64,000 nucleotides of DNA from positions 2,790,001-2,854,000 of the forward strand of contig OY970066.1 in NCBI GenBank assembly GCA_963705285.1, read 5' to 3'. The number at the start of each line of letters is the position of its first letter. Within the stretch, counting starts at the first letter, position 1. The notes below the pieces were generated by a model. That model saw only the letters and a list, made by a program, of their open reading frames with translations, searched no databases and was not told the DNA's origin. The translations under genes were made by a program, and so were the position numbers. This DNA is from JACMLD01 sp963705285 (lineage in GTDB: Bacteria > Bacteroidota > Bacteroidia > Chitinophagales > Chitinophagaceae). This document shows positions 44,226 to 52,926 of the stretch, in pieces.

Positions 44226-46307
44226 ATGCTGCATAAAGTTTTATTGGTATTTGCCTTGTTTTGTTGTGTGCAGGTGGGTGCCCAGGTTACGGTAAACACC
44301 AAAGGCTTTAACAAGTCTAATGGGGCATTGGTATCGAGGGTTGGCAACAGGTTACGTGTAGACTGGCCTGCCGGCAACCATGAAAAGGGGCAAGTGGTAA
44401 TTGATCTCGAAAATGGGCATCCGTTGTTAAGTAGTATTGGCATGGTAAAATCAGCACAGGTTCGTCAAATTATTAAAAATGCCGATCCTGCTTTTCTCCT
44501 TACTGTGGGTAAACGTGATTTGATCTCGCAAAACGGGTGGAATATTTTTTTTGATAAAGTTCCGTTGAAGCCACACCAGTCGTATGCGGTGGCGCTAATT
44601 AAAAAAGCTGCAACCGTCACCAGCAATGGTAACAGCACTATTATTAAAATAGATGAAATACAGGCAGCAAGCTTCAAGGGGGCTCTTGAAATTACGCTGT
44701 ACCATGGCAGCCCTCTTTTTAATATTGCCGCGGTAATGGCTACCAGTATTGATTCAACCGCTATAGTATACGATGCGGGCCTCATCAGCAAAGAAAAAAA
44801 CTGGAACAGCATTCACTGGTCTGATGTATATGATACCATGCAGCAGGCGGCTTGCAATATGAATGACAGCAGCATTAACCAGGCAGTAAAATACAGAACC
44901 ATTATTGGCCGCAATATGGCTGGCAGCCTGGCGGTATTTCCTGCGCCGCACCAGTATTTTTATCCGTTAGATGAAGCATTTAATCTTCGTTTTACGTGGT
45001 ATGGTAACCGTTATAATAAAATGTTTGATGGGTATGGCTTGGGTATCAGGCAGGATTTGTTTGGCGATAACCGCTACGTGCCATGGTTCAATGCGCCGCC
45101 CGGTACATGGCAGCGGCTCAACTTTTTTTGTTATATCAGCACCGCTACGCCGCATGCTTTATTAAAACAGGTAAAGGCGTACACGCATAACGACAGTTAT
45201 CTACCCCTCAGCGGGTACAAAACAATGGTTAGTCATTTTCACAATGAACATGTCATGAAAGTAGTGCTGGCCGGCAAGCCCGATCCTGATACGCCTAATT
45301 TTGTAAAGGTGTTCAAAGATGCAGGCGTTAACATTGTACACCTGGCAGAATTTCATGGCTTTGCCCATACTAAAGGACCCGATGACCTGCGGCTGAAAGA
45401 ATTACATGCCCTGTTTGCCATGTGCAACCGGCTGTCTGATGCTGATTTTCTATTATTGCCCGGTGAAGAACCCAATGCATTCCTGGGTGGACACTGGCTT
45501 GAATTTTTTCCAAAGCCGGTGTACTGGGTAATGTCTAGGAAAGAAGACCAGCCATTTGTGTCTGATGATCCTAATTATGGTAAGGTATACCGGATTGCCA
45601 ATGCAGAAGAAATGTTGTTGCTGCTTGAAAGAGAAAAAGGGCTTGCATGGACTGCGCACGCAAGAACAAAAGGTTCTACCGGTTACCCGGACAAATACAA
45701 CCAGGAAAAATTCTTTCTTTCTGATCGTTTTCTGGGCGCCGCGTGGAAAGCCATGCCGGCAGATTTATCGCAACCCCGGCTGGGTAAGCGGGTGTTAGAT
45801 TTGATGGACGACATGAACAACTGGGGGCTGCATAAAAAAGTGTTATCTGAGGCCGACTTGTTTACCATTGAAAAAGAAAACGAAATGTACGCGCACCTCA
45901 ATGTAAACTACCTGCAACTGCCCGCTTTGCCATTGTACACAAATGGCTGGCAGCCTGTGTTGGATGTATTGCAGCAAGGACGTTTTTTCTCCACTACCGG
46001 TGAAGTACTCATTCCATCTTTTTCCGTAAACGGAAAAGGAGCAGGCGAAACCGTTGCAATCGGCAAAAACGGGAGCGGCGTAATTTCTTTTAGCGCGCAA
46101 TGGACCTTCCCGCTCAACTTTGCAGAAATCATTACGGGCGATGGTAAACAGGTGTATCGCCATCGCATCAACCTAACAACAACCCGTTCATTTGGCAAAC
46201 GGAACTTTATAGAAGAGATTGATCTTACCGGCAGAACATGGGTAAGGCTCGAGGTATGGGATGTTGCCGCCAACGGCGCATATACGCAAACGGTCTGGCT
46301 AAAATAG
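44226..46307 (+). CDS. Exported PHP-like (CehA/McbA-type) metallohydrolase candidate
   Basis: The protein has 693 residues with a signal ending QVGAQ. After an N-terminal beta-rich region the second half has His/Glu/Asp clusters like a PHP-type metal site: MVSHFHNEHVMK, then HLAEFHGFAH, LLPGEEPNAFLGGHW, and WTAHARTKGSTGYPD. A C-terminal beta-sandwich follows. PHP-like CehA/McbA proteins cleave phosphoesters or carbamate-type bonds; in sugar loci of Bacteroidota the role is unknown. It begins 32 bp after LacI. The family call is by motif order only. Confidence 0.65.
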   Translation: MLHKVLLVFALFCCVQVGAQVTVNTKGFNKSNGALVSRVGNRLRVDWPAGNHEKGQVVIDLENGHPLLSSIGMVKSAQVRQIIKNADPAFLLTVGKRDLISQNGWNIFFDKVPLKPHQSYAVALIKKAATVTSNGNSTIIKIDEIQAASFKGALEITLYHGSPLFNIAAVMATSIDSTAIVYDAGLISKEKNWNSIHWSDVYDTMQQAACNMNDSSINQAVKYRTIIGRNMAGSLAVFPAPHQYFYPLDEAFNLRFTWYGNRYNKMFDGYGLGIRQDLFGDNRYVPWFNAPPGTWQRLNFFCYISTATPHALLKQVKAYTHNDSYLPLSGYKTMVSHFHNEHVMKVVLAGKPDPDTPNFVKVFKDAGVNIVHLAEFHGFAHTKGPDDLRLKELHALFAMCNRLSDADFLLLPGEEPNAFLGGHWLEFFPKPVYWVMSRKEDQPFVSDDPNYGKVYRIANAEEMLLLLEREKGLAWTAHARTKGSTGYPDKYNQEKFFLSDRFLGAAWKAMPADLSQPRLGKRVLDLMDDMNNWGLHKKVLSEADLFTIEKENEMYAHLNVNYLQLPALPLYTNGWQPVLDVLQQGRFFSTTGEVLIPSFSVNGKGAGETVAIGKNGSGVISFSAQWTFPLNFAEIITGDGKQVYRHRINLTTTRSFGKRNFIEEIDLTGRTWVRLEVWDVAANGAYTQTVWLK

Positions 46308-46493
46308 TTGTCAGTTTTGGTTGTTGGTTTTTTATCCCTTTTTCGCAGATAGATTTAGTTCCCCCTGATTGCACATAATTTTTCAAAACATTTTGTTTGG
46401 GGCAGCGATTCTACATATTCAGGGTGTACTGGGTGCCGTGCTGGCGGTTTTTTGTTAATGCCAGCTGGTATATTATTTGAGCCCTGAGGGGTT

Positions 46494-47033
46494 ATGCAGG
46501 TAGAAATTACTTTTTTCAGACAGGTCATCTTCTTCTCTATTGCAGCGGCCGTTGCTTATTGTATTCCCGTTTTCTCTTACATACAGCAGATGAGCTATGA
46601 AGAAAGCTACATTTTATACGTGGGCAATTTTTTGTTTGCAGCAGTTATTGGGTTTTTTATAGCCTGGTTTTATAAAAAGCACCAACGTAATATTAATACG
46701 ATACGGCTGGTAGTTATTGGCGGTAAAGCTGCTATGGCCGGAGTGGTGGTTGCCTGTATATTAGTGACGCTTATGTTGGTGGTGCTGGTGCCGCATATCT
46801 TTAGTGCATCTCCTTCTGCTGACTTGTCATTGAAGGCTTCGCCGGGACAGTTTGCTGGTAAAAACCTGGGGTTTGGTAAAATATTATTTCTAAATGCAGT
46901 GCTCGGCAATATGGGCGCTTCCTTTTTTATTTCGTTGTTGATACCTTTTTCTGTTATGAAAAATATATACCCGGGCGAAAGCGCCAAAGAATCACCTGGC
47001 AACGAAAACCCGAAAAAGAATTATCCTATGTAA
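46494..47033 (+). CDS. Unknown four-helix inner-membrane protein
   Basis: The protein has 179 residues and four hydrophobic segments: FFSIAAAVAYCIPVFSYI, NFLFAAVIGFFIAWFY, GVVVACILVTLMLVVLV and ASFFISLLIPFSVM. A charged, flexible tail follows (ESPGNENPKKNYPM). The topology resembles DUF4199-type membrane proteins, but I cannot confirm this. It is the last gene before the second repeat and IS cluster; heptamer repeats begin within 15 bp of its stop. Confidence 0.75.
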   Translation: MQVEITFFRQVIFFSIAAAVAYCIPVFSYIQQMSYEESYILYVGNFLFAAVIGFFIAWFYKKHQRNINTIRLVVIGGKAAMAGVVVACILVTLMLVVLVPHIFSASPSADLSLKASPGQFAGKNLGFGKILFLNAVLGNMGASFFISLLIPFSVMKNIYPGESAKESPGNENPKKNYPM

Positions 47034-47039
47034 GAGAAA

Positions 47040-47237
47040 TTAAAAATTCAAAATTCAAAATATTTCAGGATTGGCCGCAGATTCGCAGATTAAAGAAATT
47101 AAAATTCAAAATTCAAAATCTAAAATAGTCTAAGAAATCGGATCTGCCTCTTGTACTCTGTGAAAAACCTCTTCATCCTATGTGGAGTTTCCCGCAGATT
47201 CGTTGATGAAAGCAAATTTAAAATTCAAAATTTAAAA
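47040..47237. repeat. Dispersed repeat cluster left of IS copy 2
   Basis: The cluster holds heptamer tracts (TTCAAAA), GGCCGCAGATTCGCAGAT at about 47072, one TCTTGTACTCTGTG unit at 47149 and a final TTTAAAA tract. Its last 8 bp, ATTTAAAA at 47230-47237, are the left target duplication of IS copy 2. Confidence 0.85.
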
Positions 47238-48225
47238 TAGAATTAGGTAGAATAAGCGCTTAATGTTTTTAGTATTGGATAAGGATGCGGATTTATGTGT
47301 AGCATTCTTTTGATCAATACCTCAAATATTTTCTTGCGACCGTTTCTATTGTTGAACCGATAACTGTATTCATTGCAGTATGCAAAAAAGTGGTCATTAG
47401 AACATTTGTGGTGTATTCCTCGCATCCAGCTTTTGAAAAGCATGATTTGAATATGCAGTTCTTTGAAATTTCTTCCTTTTAATGACCTTATTTGCGTGAT
47501 GTCCATTTCCGTGCTTAAAGTTTTGTAAGGCTGATAGTCATCGGTTCTTATTTTAGCTGATGCCGACACCCCTTTTTTCAGGGCATATCGTAAAGTGTCA
47601 GCTTTGCAATTTTCTATCGGGTTCATAAATATATTGCCGACTTTTCCATTACCCAGCAGTTCAAGGGCTATTAACGCGGCTTTTTTTTTATCAATTTTTC
47701 GGCCGTGCTGCCCCTTATTTCTGGCCCCGAGAATGAACTCGTCAACATCAACATTGTTTTGTAACGCAGCGGCTTCACTCATTGCTAACTGCACTTTGCG
47801 CTTAAACAGCCAGGCAGTTTTCTGCTGAACGCCCACCTCACCCGCCAGTTCTACTGTAGACATCCCTTTCTTTTTGGTGGTAAGGCGAAACAGCATGTGA
47901 AACGCTTTTAATAACGGTAAACGGATGTCATGAAAAAGCGTGTTTGCCGTCACACTTTCATCATATCCGCACTGCTGGCATCTGCGATGAAATCCTGTTT
48001 TACCTTTTATATATTTCTCGCACCCACAGTGCTTGCATTGGTAGCCGAATTTCCATTTATGGTCATCCAAATAACGCAAACAAGATTCGTTATCAGGAAA
48101 ACAACGCGCAAATTCTATTGCGTTAATACCTTGAAACATACCTAATATATTTAGCATGAAAATACTACAATATTTAGTTACAACAAAGCATTACCTTTAC
48201 GAAGAGCTTAATATGCCTAATTCTA
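47238..48225 (-). mobile_element. IS1595-family insertion sequence, copy 2 (988 bp, inverted)
   Basis: The element has the same length, the same ends and an identical transposase translation as copy 1, in opposite orientation. The target duplication is ATTTAAAA (47230-47237 and 48226-48233), one base different from that of copy 1, so each copy has its own matching pair. The two copies bracket about 12 kb of enzyme and regulator genes. Confidence 0.9.
47243..48157 (-). CDS. IS1595-family transposase (copy 2)
   Basis: This intact 304-residue transposase has the same translation as the gene at 34184-35098: zinc ribbon with two CxxC pairs, helix-turn-helix and DDE-type core. Near-identical sequence means recent transposition within this genome and allows homologous recombination between the copies. 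Confidence 0.95.
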   Translation of the reverse strand: MLNILGMFQGINAIEFARCFPDNESCLRYLDDHKWKFGYQCKHCGCEKYIKGKTGFHRRCQQCGYDESVTANTLFHDIRLPLLKAFHMLFRLTTKKKGMSTVELAGEVGVQQKTAWLFKRKVQLAMSEAAALQNNVDVDEFILGARNKGQHGRKIDKKKAALIALELLGNGKVGNIFMNPIENCKADTLRYALKKGVSASAKIRTDDYQPYKTLSTEMDITQIRSLKGRNFKELHIQIMLFKSWMRGIHHKCSNDHFFAYCNEYSYRFNNRNGRKKIFEVLIKRMLHINPHPYPILKTLSAYST

Positions 48226-48412
48226 ATTTAAAATTTAAAATAGTTCTGGATTTACCTCTTGTACTCTGTGAAAAACCTCTTCATCCTCTATGGTAGTTTT
48301 CCGCAGATTCGCAGATGAAAGCAAATTCAAAATTCAAAATTCAAAATTTAAAATAGTTCTGGATTTACCTCTTGTACTCTGTGAAAAACCTCTTTTACCT
48401 CCGTGGTAATAA
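48226..48412. repeat. Dispersed repeat cluster right of IS copy 2
   Basis: The cluster has two TCTTGTACTCTGTG units (48257 and 48370, period 113) with CCGCAGATTCGCAGATGAAAG at about 48300 and a longer TTCAAAA heptamer tract at 48326-48350. It fills most of the 264 bp before the hydrolase gene; no gene is seen. Confidence 0.85.
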
Positions 48413-48489
48413 TTAGCCACAAATCAATAAGGTACAAGTCAATATTTGCAGTAGTCTATACTTCTTAATACCAACATATAACGTAAACG

Positions 48490-49437
48490 ATGCCCCGAAG
48501 ATTTATTGTGTTATTACTCTCAGTTTGTATTTGCATAGCCGCTACCGCCCAGGTGGTATACCCGTATCCATTGCAGCAATTTTCGTTTCATGCAGAAAAC
48601 CAGCAAAGCTTTATGGCGTATATGGATGTTTCGCCTCCAAAAGCAAATGGCAAAACCATTTTATTGTTGCACGGAAAAAATTTCAATGGCTATTACTGGA
48701 AAGATTTGATTCCCTTATTGACCAATAAAGGTTACCGTGTTATTGTGCCGGATCAACCCGGGTGGGGCCGCTCGGCCAAGCCGGATCTGCACTATAGTTT
48801 TCACCTCCTGGCTTCCATCAATAAAAGTTTGCTCGATTCGCTTCAAATCAATAAAGTAATCGTGCTGGGCCACTCCATGGGTGGTATGCTGGCCATGCGG
48901 TTTACACTCCTCTTTCCGGGAAAGGTGGAAAAGCTGGTGCTGGAAAACCCCATTGGGCTGGAAGATTACAAGACATTTGTACCTTATCAAACCCTGGAGC
49001 ACTTATATGCAAAAGAAAAAGCTGCTACCTATTCTTCTTATAAAAAATACCAGCAAAGTTATTACCCTGAATGGAAGCCCGAATACGAACAATATGTAGC
49101 AGCACAGGCAGCAGCACTGGAAGACCCTGCTTTTGATCATATTGCATGGATAAATGCGGTTACGTATCAAATGATTTATGAGCAACCCGTTGTATATGAA
49201 ATTGACCGTATTGCCGTGCCCACGCTGCTGGTTATTGGCCAGGCAGACCGCACCATAGTAGGCAAAGAATTATTATCCGAGCCACAGAAATCAACCTATG
49301 GCCAGTACCCGCAATTGGGTAAAAAAACGGCGACAGCCATTAAAAACGCCCGACTGGTTGAAATGCCGGGTGTTGGCCACATTCCGCATGTGCAGGAGCT
49401 GCAAAAGTTTACAGAAGCCTTGTTTAGTTTTCTTTGA
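48490..49437 (+). CDS. Alpha/beta hydrolase, exported
   Basis: The protein has 315 residues with a signal ending ATAQ. The fold landmarks are the oxyanion strand LLLHGKNFNGYYW, the nucleophile elbow VLGHSMGGMLA with Ser129, the acid in VIGQADRTIVG, and the catalytic His297 in PGVGHIPHVQ. It is a periplasmic esterase, lipase-like enzyme or C-C bond hydrolase; the substrate is unknown. It ends 37 bp before a metallo-beta-lactamase-fold gene on the same strand. Confidence 0.9.
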   Translation: MPRRFIVLLLSVCICIAATAQVVYPYPLQQFSFHAENQQSFMAYMDVSPPKANGKTILLLHGKNFNGYYWKDLIPLLTNKGYRVIVPDQPGWGRSAKPDLHYSFHLLASINKSLLDSLQINKVIVLGHSMGGMLAMRFTLLFPGKVEKLVLENPIGLEDYKTFVPYQTLEHLYAKEKAATYSSYKKYQQSYYPEWKPEYEQYVAAQAAALEDPAFDHIAWINAVTYQMIYEQPVVYEIDRIAVPTLLVIGQADRTIVGKELLSEPQKSTYGQYPQLGKKTATAIKNARLVEMPGVGHIPHVQELQKFTEALFSFL

Positions 49438-49474
49438 TATGGGCGGTTAGCTGCTTTTTTTGTATTTTGCCGGC

Positions 49475-50359
49475 ATGTCTTTGTTTGTTGCATCATTGAA
49501 TTCGGGCAGTAATGGCAATTGTTATTATATAGGTAACAATGAAGAAGCGGTTTTGGTGGATGCAGGCATCAGCTGCCGTGAAATTGAAAAAAGAATGTAC
49601 AACCTTGGCCTTGATCCGGCAAAAGTAAAAGCGCTTTTTATCACCCATGAACATACGGATCATATCAGTGGTGTACCAACGCTGGTAAAAAAATATAATC
49701 TTTCTGTATATATTACCCCGCGCACCTACAGGGCCTGCGGTTTTTTGTTGAACGAACAACTCGTGCGCTCTTTCAACCCATTTGAACCGGTACAGGTTGG
49801 TGCTATTTCAATTACTGCCTTTCCCAAATGGCACGATGCTATTGATCCGCACAGCTTTGTTGTTAGTTATACGGGAACAAATATTGGCGTCTTTACCGAT
49901 ATTGGCGCGCCCTGCAAGCATGTGATACATTATTTCAAAATGTGCCATGCTATATTTTTGGAAGCTAATTATGATGAAACAATGCTGGCCAATAGCCGTT
50001 ACCCGGTTTTTCTCAGAAACCGCATTAGTGGCAAACACGGGCATTTGTCAAATGTGCAGGCGCTGCAGTTATTAGCAGACCACCGGCCTTCTTTTATGAC
50101 CCATATTTTTCTATCGCACCTTTCAAAAGAAAACAATGATCCCGCTATGGTCACCGAGTTGTTCAACAGCCGGGCCAATGGTGTGCAAATTATTCATGCA
50201 TCGCGCTATGCCGCTACCGCGGTATATCATATTGCAGCCGCAGCGCCGGTGCCTGCTGCTTCGCTAGCCAACCGCACTGCATTATTATTACCTTCCCTGT
50301 CAACGCCTGCCAAAAAGAAAAAATCTCCCGCAGCTCAGTTACAGCTGACATTGTTTTAA
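49475..50359 (+). CDS. Metallo-beta-lactamase-fold hydrolase (YycJ/WalJ-like)
   Basis: The ATG at 49475 (MSLFVASLNSGSNGNCYYIG) gives the normal family start and 294 residues; the frame opens five codons earlier at a TTG. The metal site is THEHTDHISG (His58, His60, Asp62, His63), followed by a later His in FPKWHDAIDP and FLEANYDETML, GKHGHLSN and LSHLSKENNDP. These features match YycJ-type cytoplasmic exonuclease-like proteins. A tail of about 30 Ala/Pro/Lys-rich residues extends beyond the fold. Confidence 0.88.
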   Translation: MSLFVASLNSGSNGNCYYIGNNEEAVLVDAGISCREIEKRMYNLGLDPAKVKALFITHEHTDHISGVPTLVKKYNLSVYITPRTYRACGFLLNEQLVRSFNPFEPVQVGAISITAFPKWHDAIDPHSFVVSYTGTNIGVFTDIGAPCKHVIHYFKMCHAIFLEANYDETMLANSRYPVFLRNRISGKHGHLSNVQALQLLADHRPSFMTHIFLSHLSKENNDPAMVTELFNSRANGVQIIHASRYAATAVYHIAAAAPVPAASLANRTALLLPSLSTPAKKKKSPAAQLQLTLF

Positions 50360-50405
50360 GCTAACCTGTTGTGTAATGATGAGGCTGGGGTAAACCGAAA
50401 CAAAA

Positions 50406-50429
50406 GGACCCTGTCAACCAACAGGGCCC
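50406..50429. terminator. Hairpin between convergent genes
   Basis: GGACCCTGT pairs with ACAGGGCCC (one mismatch) around the loop CAACCA, between the metallo-beta-lactamase gene and the convergent T9SS gene. There is no long T-tract on either strand, so it is a weak or factor-assisted bidirectional terminator candidate. Confidence 0.45.
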
Positions 50430-50451
50430 CTCTGCAATGAATGGTAAATGC

Positions 50452-52926
50452 CTACTGTTTTGTTATCTTCAGCGGCATTCTATTTCTTCCCTGTATTACC
50501 TGAAGGATGTACATACCAGGACGGTAATCACTACCCATCAAAATAATGCTGTTGGGTGACAACCCGGTTTTTGTTTCTATAAGCCGGCCGAATACGTCAT
50601 ACGCCATGATGATAATTTTCTCACCGGCTGCATCGCCTTTCAATTGAATCGAAAAGTTTTCACCTGTCTTTGCCGGGTTGGGGTAAACGGTAGCGACGGA
50701 CTGCTTATTCGCAAATATAGGGGCGTTGGTAGCGGTATTTATTGCGGCACTTCTCAAGGAGGGTGCAGTATTGCAGGCAACGGTTACATCAAAGCAACAT
50801 ACTGCGGTCTGGCCTGTAGCGTGGTTAATAATTTCGTAACAAACATTATAGGTGCCTGGTCCCTGGTTGCTTCCCCAGGCAATACCGGAAAGCTGTTTAT
50901 AAGTAAGAACAGGATTGTCGAACTCGGCAATAAACTGTAACCGCCAGTCAGCAGATAAATCATTCCATTTATCATTGGGTGTGCCGCCACGGATGTGCAC
51001 ATACGGTTCCACAATACTGGTAGTACTTCCACCATTGTTGGGCTCATTATTATTCCAGTCTGTATACACCAATGCTTCGCCGTTTACCCAGGTAAAACTA
51101 CCAACTGTACCGGTATTGTACAAACCAATCCAGGCGCCAAAATCGGGTTGTGGTAAATTGATTTTGACGAATACCCCTTCACCCGCATTGTTAATGGTTA
51201 CCAGGTGACCATTTGCTGCAGCAGCAATATCCCGCGCCCTGGGCCAATAATAAGTATCGTCAGAATAATAATAACCATGGCCGCCATAAATGCCTTTCAG
51301 GTTTAGGTGGCCAGTACCCGGAGCAAATGCATCTCCGCCTGCAATTGGTATACTGGGAGGAAAGGCGGTTGAAGGAATGGTCCATTTAACGGACGTTGTA
51401 CAATTAGTACCTGCCACCGTTATAGTGGTATCGGCCGGGCAAAGCGGTGAAGTGCCGCTGCATACCACACTCAATTTGAAACAACAGCTGGTATAAACAT
51501 GTGTAACGTTATTATAAATTTGGTAGCAAACAGTATACTCGCCTGCTGCAACAGCACTGCCGGGCGCAGGGCCGGAAGTCTGTGTGTAGGTCAGTATGGG
51601 TGTATCAAATTCTGCTATGAATGGAAGCTTCCAGCCATCAGGTAAATCATTCCATCTGTCGTTGGGCGCAGCCCCACGAATATGCACATACGGCTCACCC
51701 ACAAAATTTGCAGTGCCATTTGCATTGCTGGGTTCATTTGTATTCCAGTCGGTATAATTGAATGGCTCGCCGGTAATCCAGGTAAAACCGTTGCCGGGGT
51801 TATACAATCCAATCCAGGCACCAAAATCTGGTTGGGGCAGATACGTTTTTATAAAGGCGCTTTCTCCGGCATCGGTTATGCTTGCGAGGTGACCAAGTAC
51901 TGAACCAACTGAATTTTGTGCGTCAATCCAGCCATAACTGTCTACCGACTGATAATAACCATGACCGTTATATATTCCTTTTAGCCTGATGGTTGACTCG
52001 GGTGCAAGCACACTGATAGGTATTGTTAAACTATCAGGATATTGTAATGAAGGTGCGGTCCAGTTAACGACGGCCGTACAGGTATTGGGGTCGGCCATAA
52101 TGATAGTATCATGAGGGCATTTGGAAGGATCGATAGTAATGGTTCTGCCAACAGTAATGCTGGCGCCTCCTGTACATTGGTTAGCATCACTGATTGCTAA
52201 AGCATAATTGCCCGCGGTAAGACCGGTAAAAATACCCGAGTTATTGGTAATGCCGTTGAGCGTAAAAGTGTAAGGGGGAATGCCGGAAACCGTCACCACC
52301 ACTGATCCGTTGGCATTGTTATCTGTTTCATTGGTGATGTAGGAGAACGGTCCCACTGAGCATACACCAGAGCACGACACCAGGTAATCTTTATTATATC
52401 CCGGTTTCTGGCCTTCCAGCGGATCGCCCAGCACAACTGGCGGCAATGCGGATCCGTTGAGCGTAAATGAACCGGTAAGTATATAATCGAAGCCGCCCGG
52501 CGATGAATTGATGTTAATATATGCAGGGTCAATATTTATGTAGTAAGAAGAATCCCAGGAATAACTGTTGATGACCGGACTGGTTATAGTATTCATCAGG
52601 TAATGCGGGTTGGCCTCATTTAAATTTTGATAGATAGCCATAGCAATCACCAATTCTCCGGTACTGTTTACTCCGCCTACGGTAGCAGCCGGCAAAACAT
52701 ATTTAATGCAAATACGACCTGTTTCACAACTATCCGTTCTGGCGGGGTCTATATGAATAGAACCGATGCTTTGCTGGGCAAACAACTGCGTAGTAATAAA
52801 AATGGCTAAGGTGATAAAAATAATTGTCATCGTTATTTGTCTGCGTAGCAATTGCCATGGTACAGACAATTTTTTTTTACTGGCAACCAATGGAAATAAA
52901 TCCTTGGCGGGATGTAGATGTTTCAT
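50452..52926 (-). CDS. T9SS-exported protein with two C-type lectin domains
   Basis: The protein has 824 residues. A long basic start (MKHLHPAKDLFPL) precedes the membrane-crossing signal (TIIFITLAIFITTQLFAQQ). After a beta-rich region and a SprB-like repeat (GIPPYTFTLNGI) come two tandem blocks. Each has a HYR-type strand set (CPHDTIIMADPNTC; CPADTTITVAGTNC) and a C-type lectin domain (PDFGAWIGLYN, NYTDWNTNEP, RWNDLPDGW). It ends in a type A sorting domain (VYPNPAKTGENFSI, YRPGMYILQVI). It is probably a surface adhesin or glycan binder. The block duplication is clear within the protein. Confidence 0.9.
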   Translation of the reverse strand: MKHLHPAKDLFPLVASKKKLSVPWQLLRRQITMTIIFITLAIFITTQLFAQQSIGSIHIDPARTDSCETGRICIKYVLPAATVGGVNSTGELVIAMAIYQNLNEANPHYLMNTITSPVINSYSWDSSYYINIDPAYININSSPGGFDYILTGSFTLNGSALPPVVLGDPLEGQKPGYNKDYLVSCSGVCSVGPFSYITNETDNNANGSVVVTVSGIPPYTFTLNGITNNSGIFTGLTAGNYALAISDANQCTGGASITVGRTITIDPSKCPHDTIIMADPNTCTAVVNWTAPSLQYPDSLTIPISVLAPESTIRLKGIYNGHGYYQSVDSYGWIDAQNSVGSVLGHLASITDAGESAFIKTYLPQPDFGAWIGLYNPGNGFTWITGEPFNYTDWNTNEPSNANGTANFVGEPYVHIRGAAPNDRWNDLPDGWKLPFIAEFDTPILTYTQTSGPAPGSAVAAGEYTVCYQIYNNVTHVYTSCCFKLSVVCSGTSPLCPADTTITVAGTNCTTSVKWTIPSTAFPPSIPIAGGDAFAPGTGHLNLKGIYGGHGYYYSDDTYYWPRARDIAAAANGHLVTINNAGEGVFVKINLPQPDFGAWIGLYNTGTVGSFTWVNGEALVYTDWNNNEPNNGGSTTSIVEPYVHIRGGTPNDKWNDLSADWRLQFIAEFDNPVLTYKQLSGIAWGSNQGPGTYNVCYEIINHATGQTAVCCFDVTVACNTAPSLRSAAINTATNAPIFANKQSVATVYPNPAKTGENFSIQLKGDAAGEKIIIMAYDVFGRLIETKTGLSPNSIILMGSDYRPGMYILQVIQGRNRMPLKITKQ

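Noticed and set aside
34116..48225. Composite transposon made of the two inverted IS1595 copies
   Set aside because: Each copy has its own matching 8-bp duplication (ATTCAAAA or ATTTAAAA). A unit that moved as a whole would share one duplication at its outer ends.
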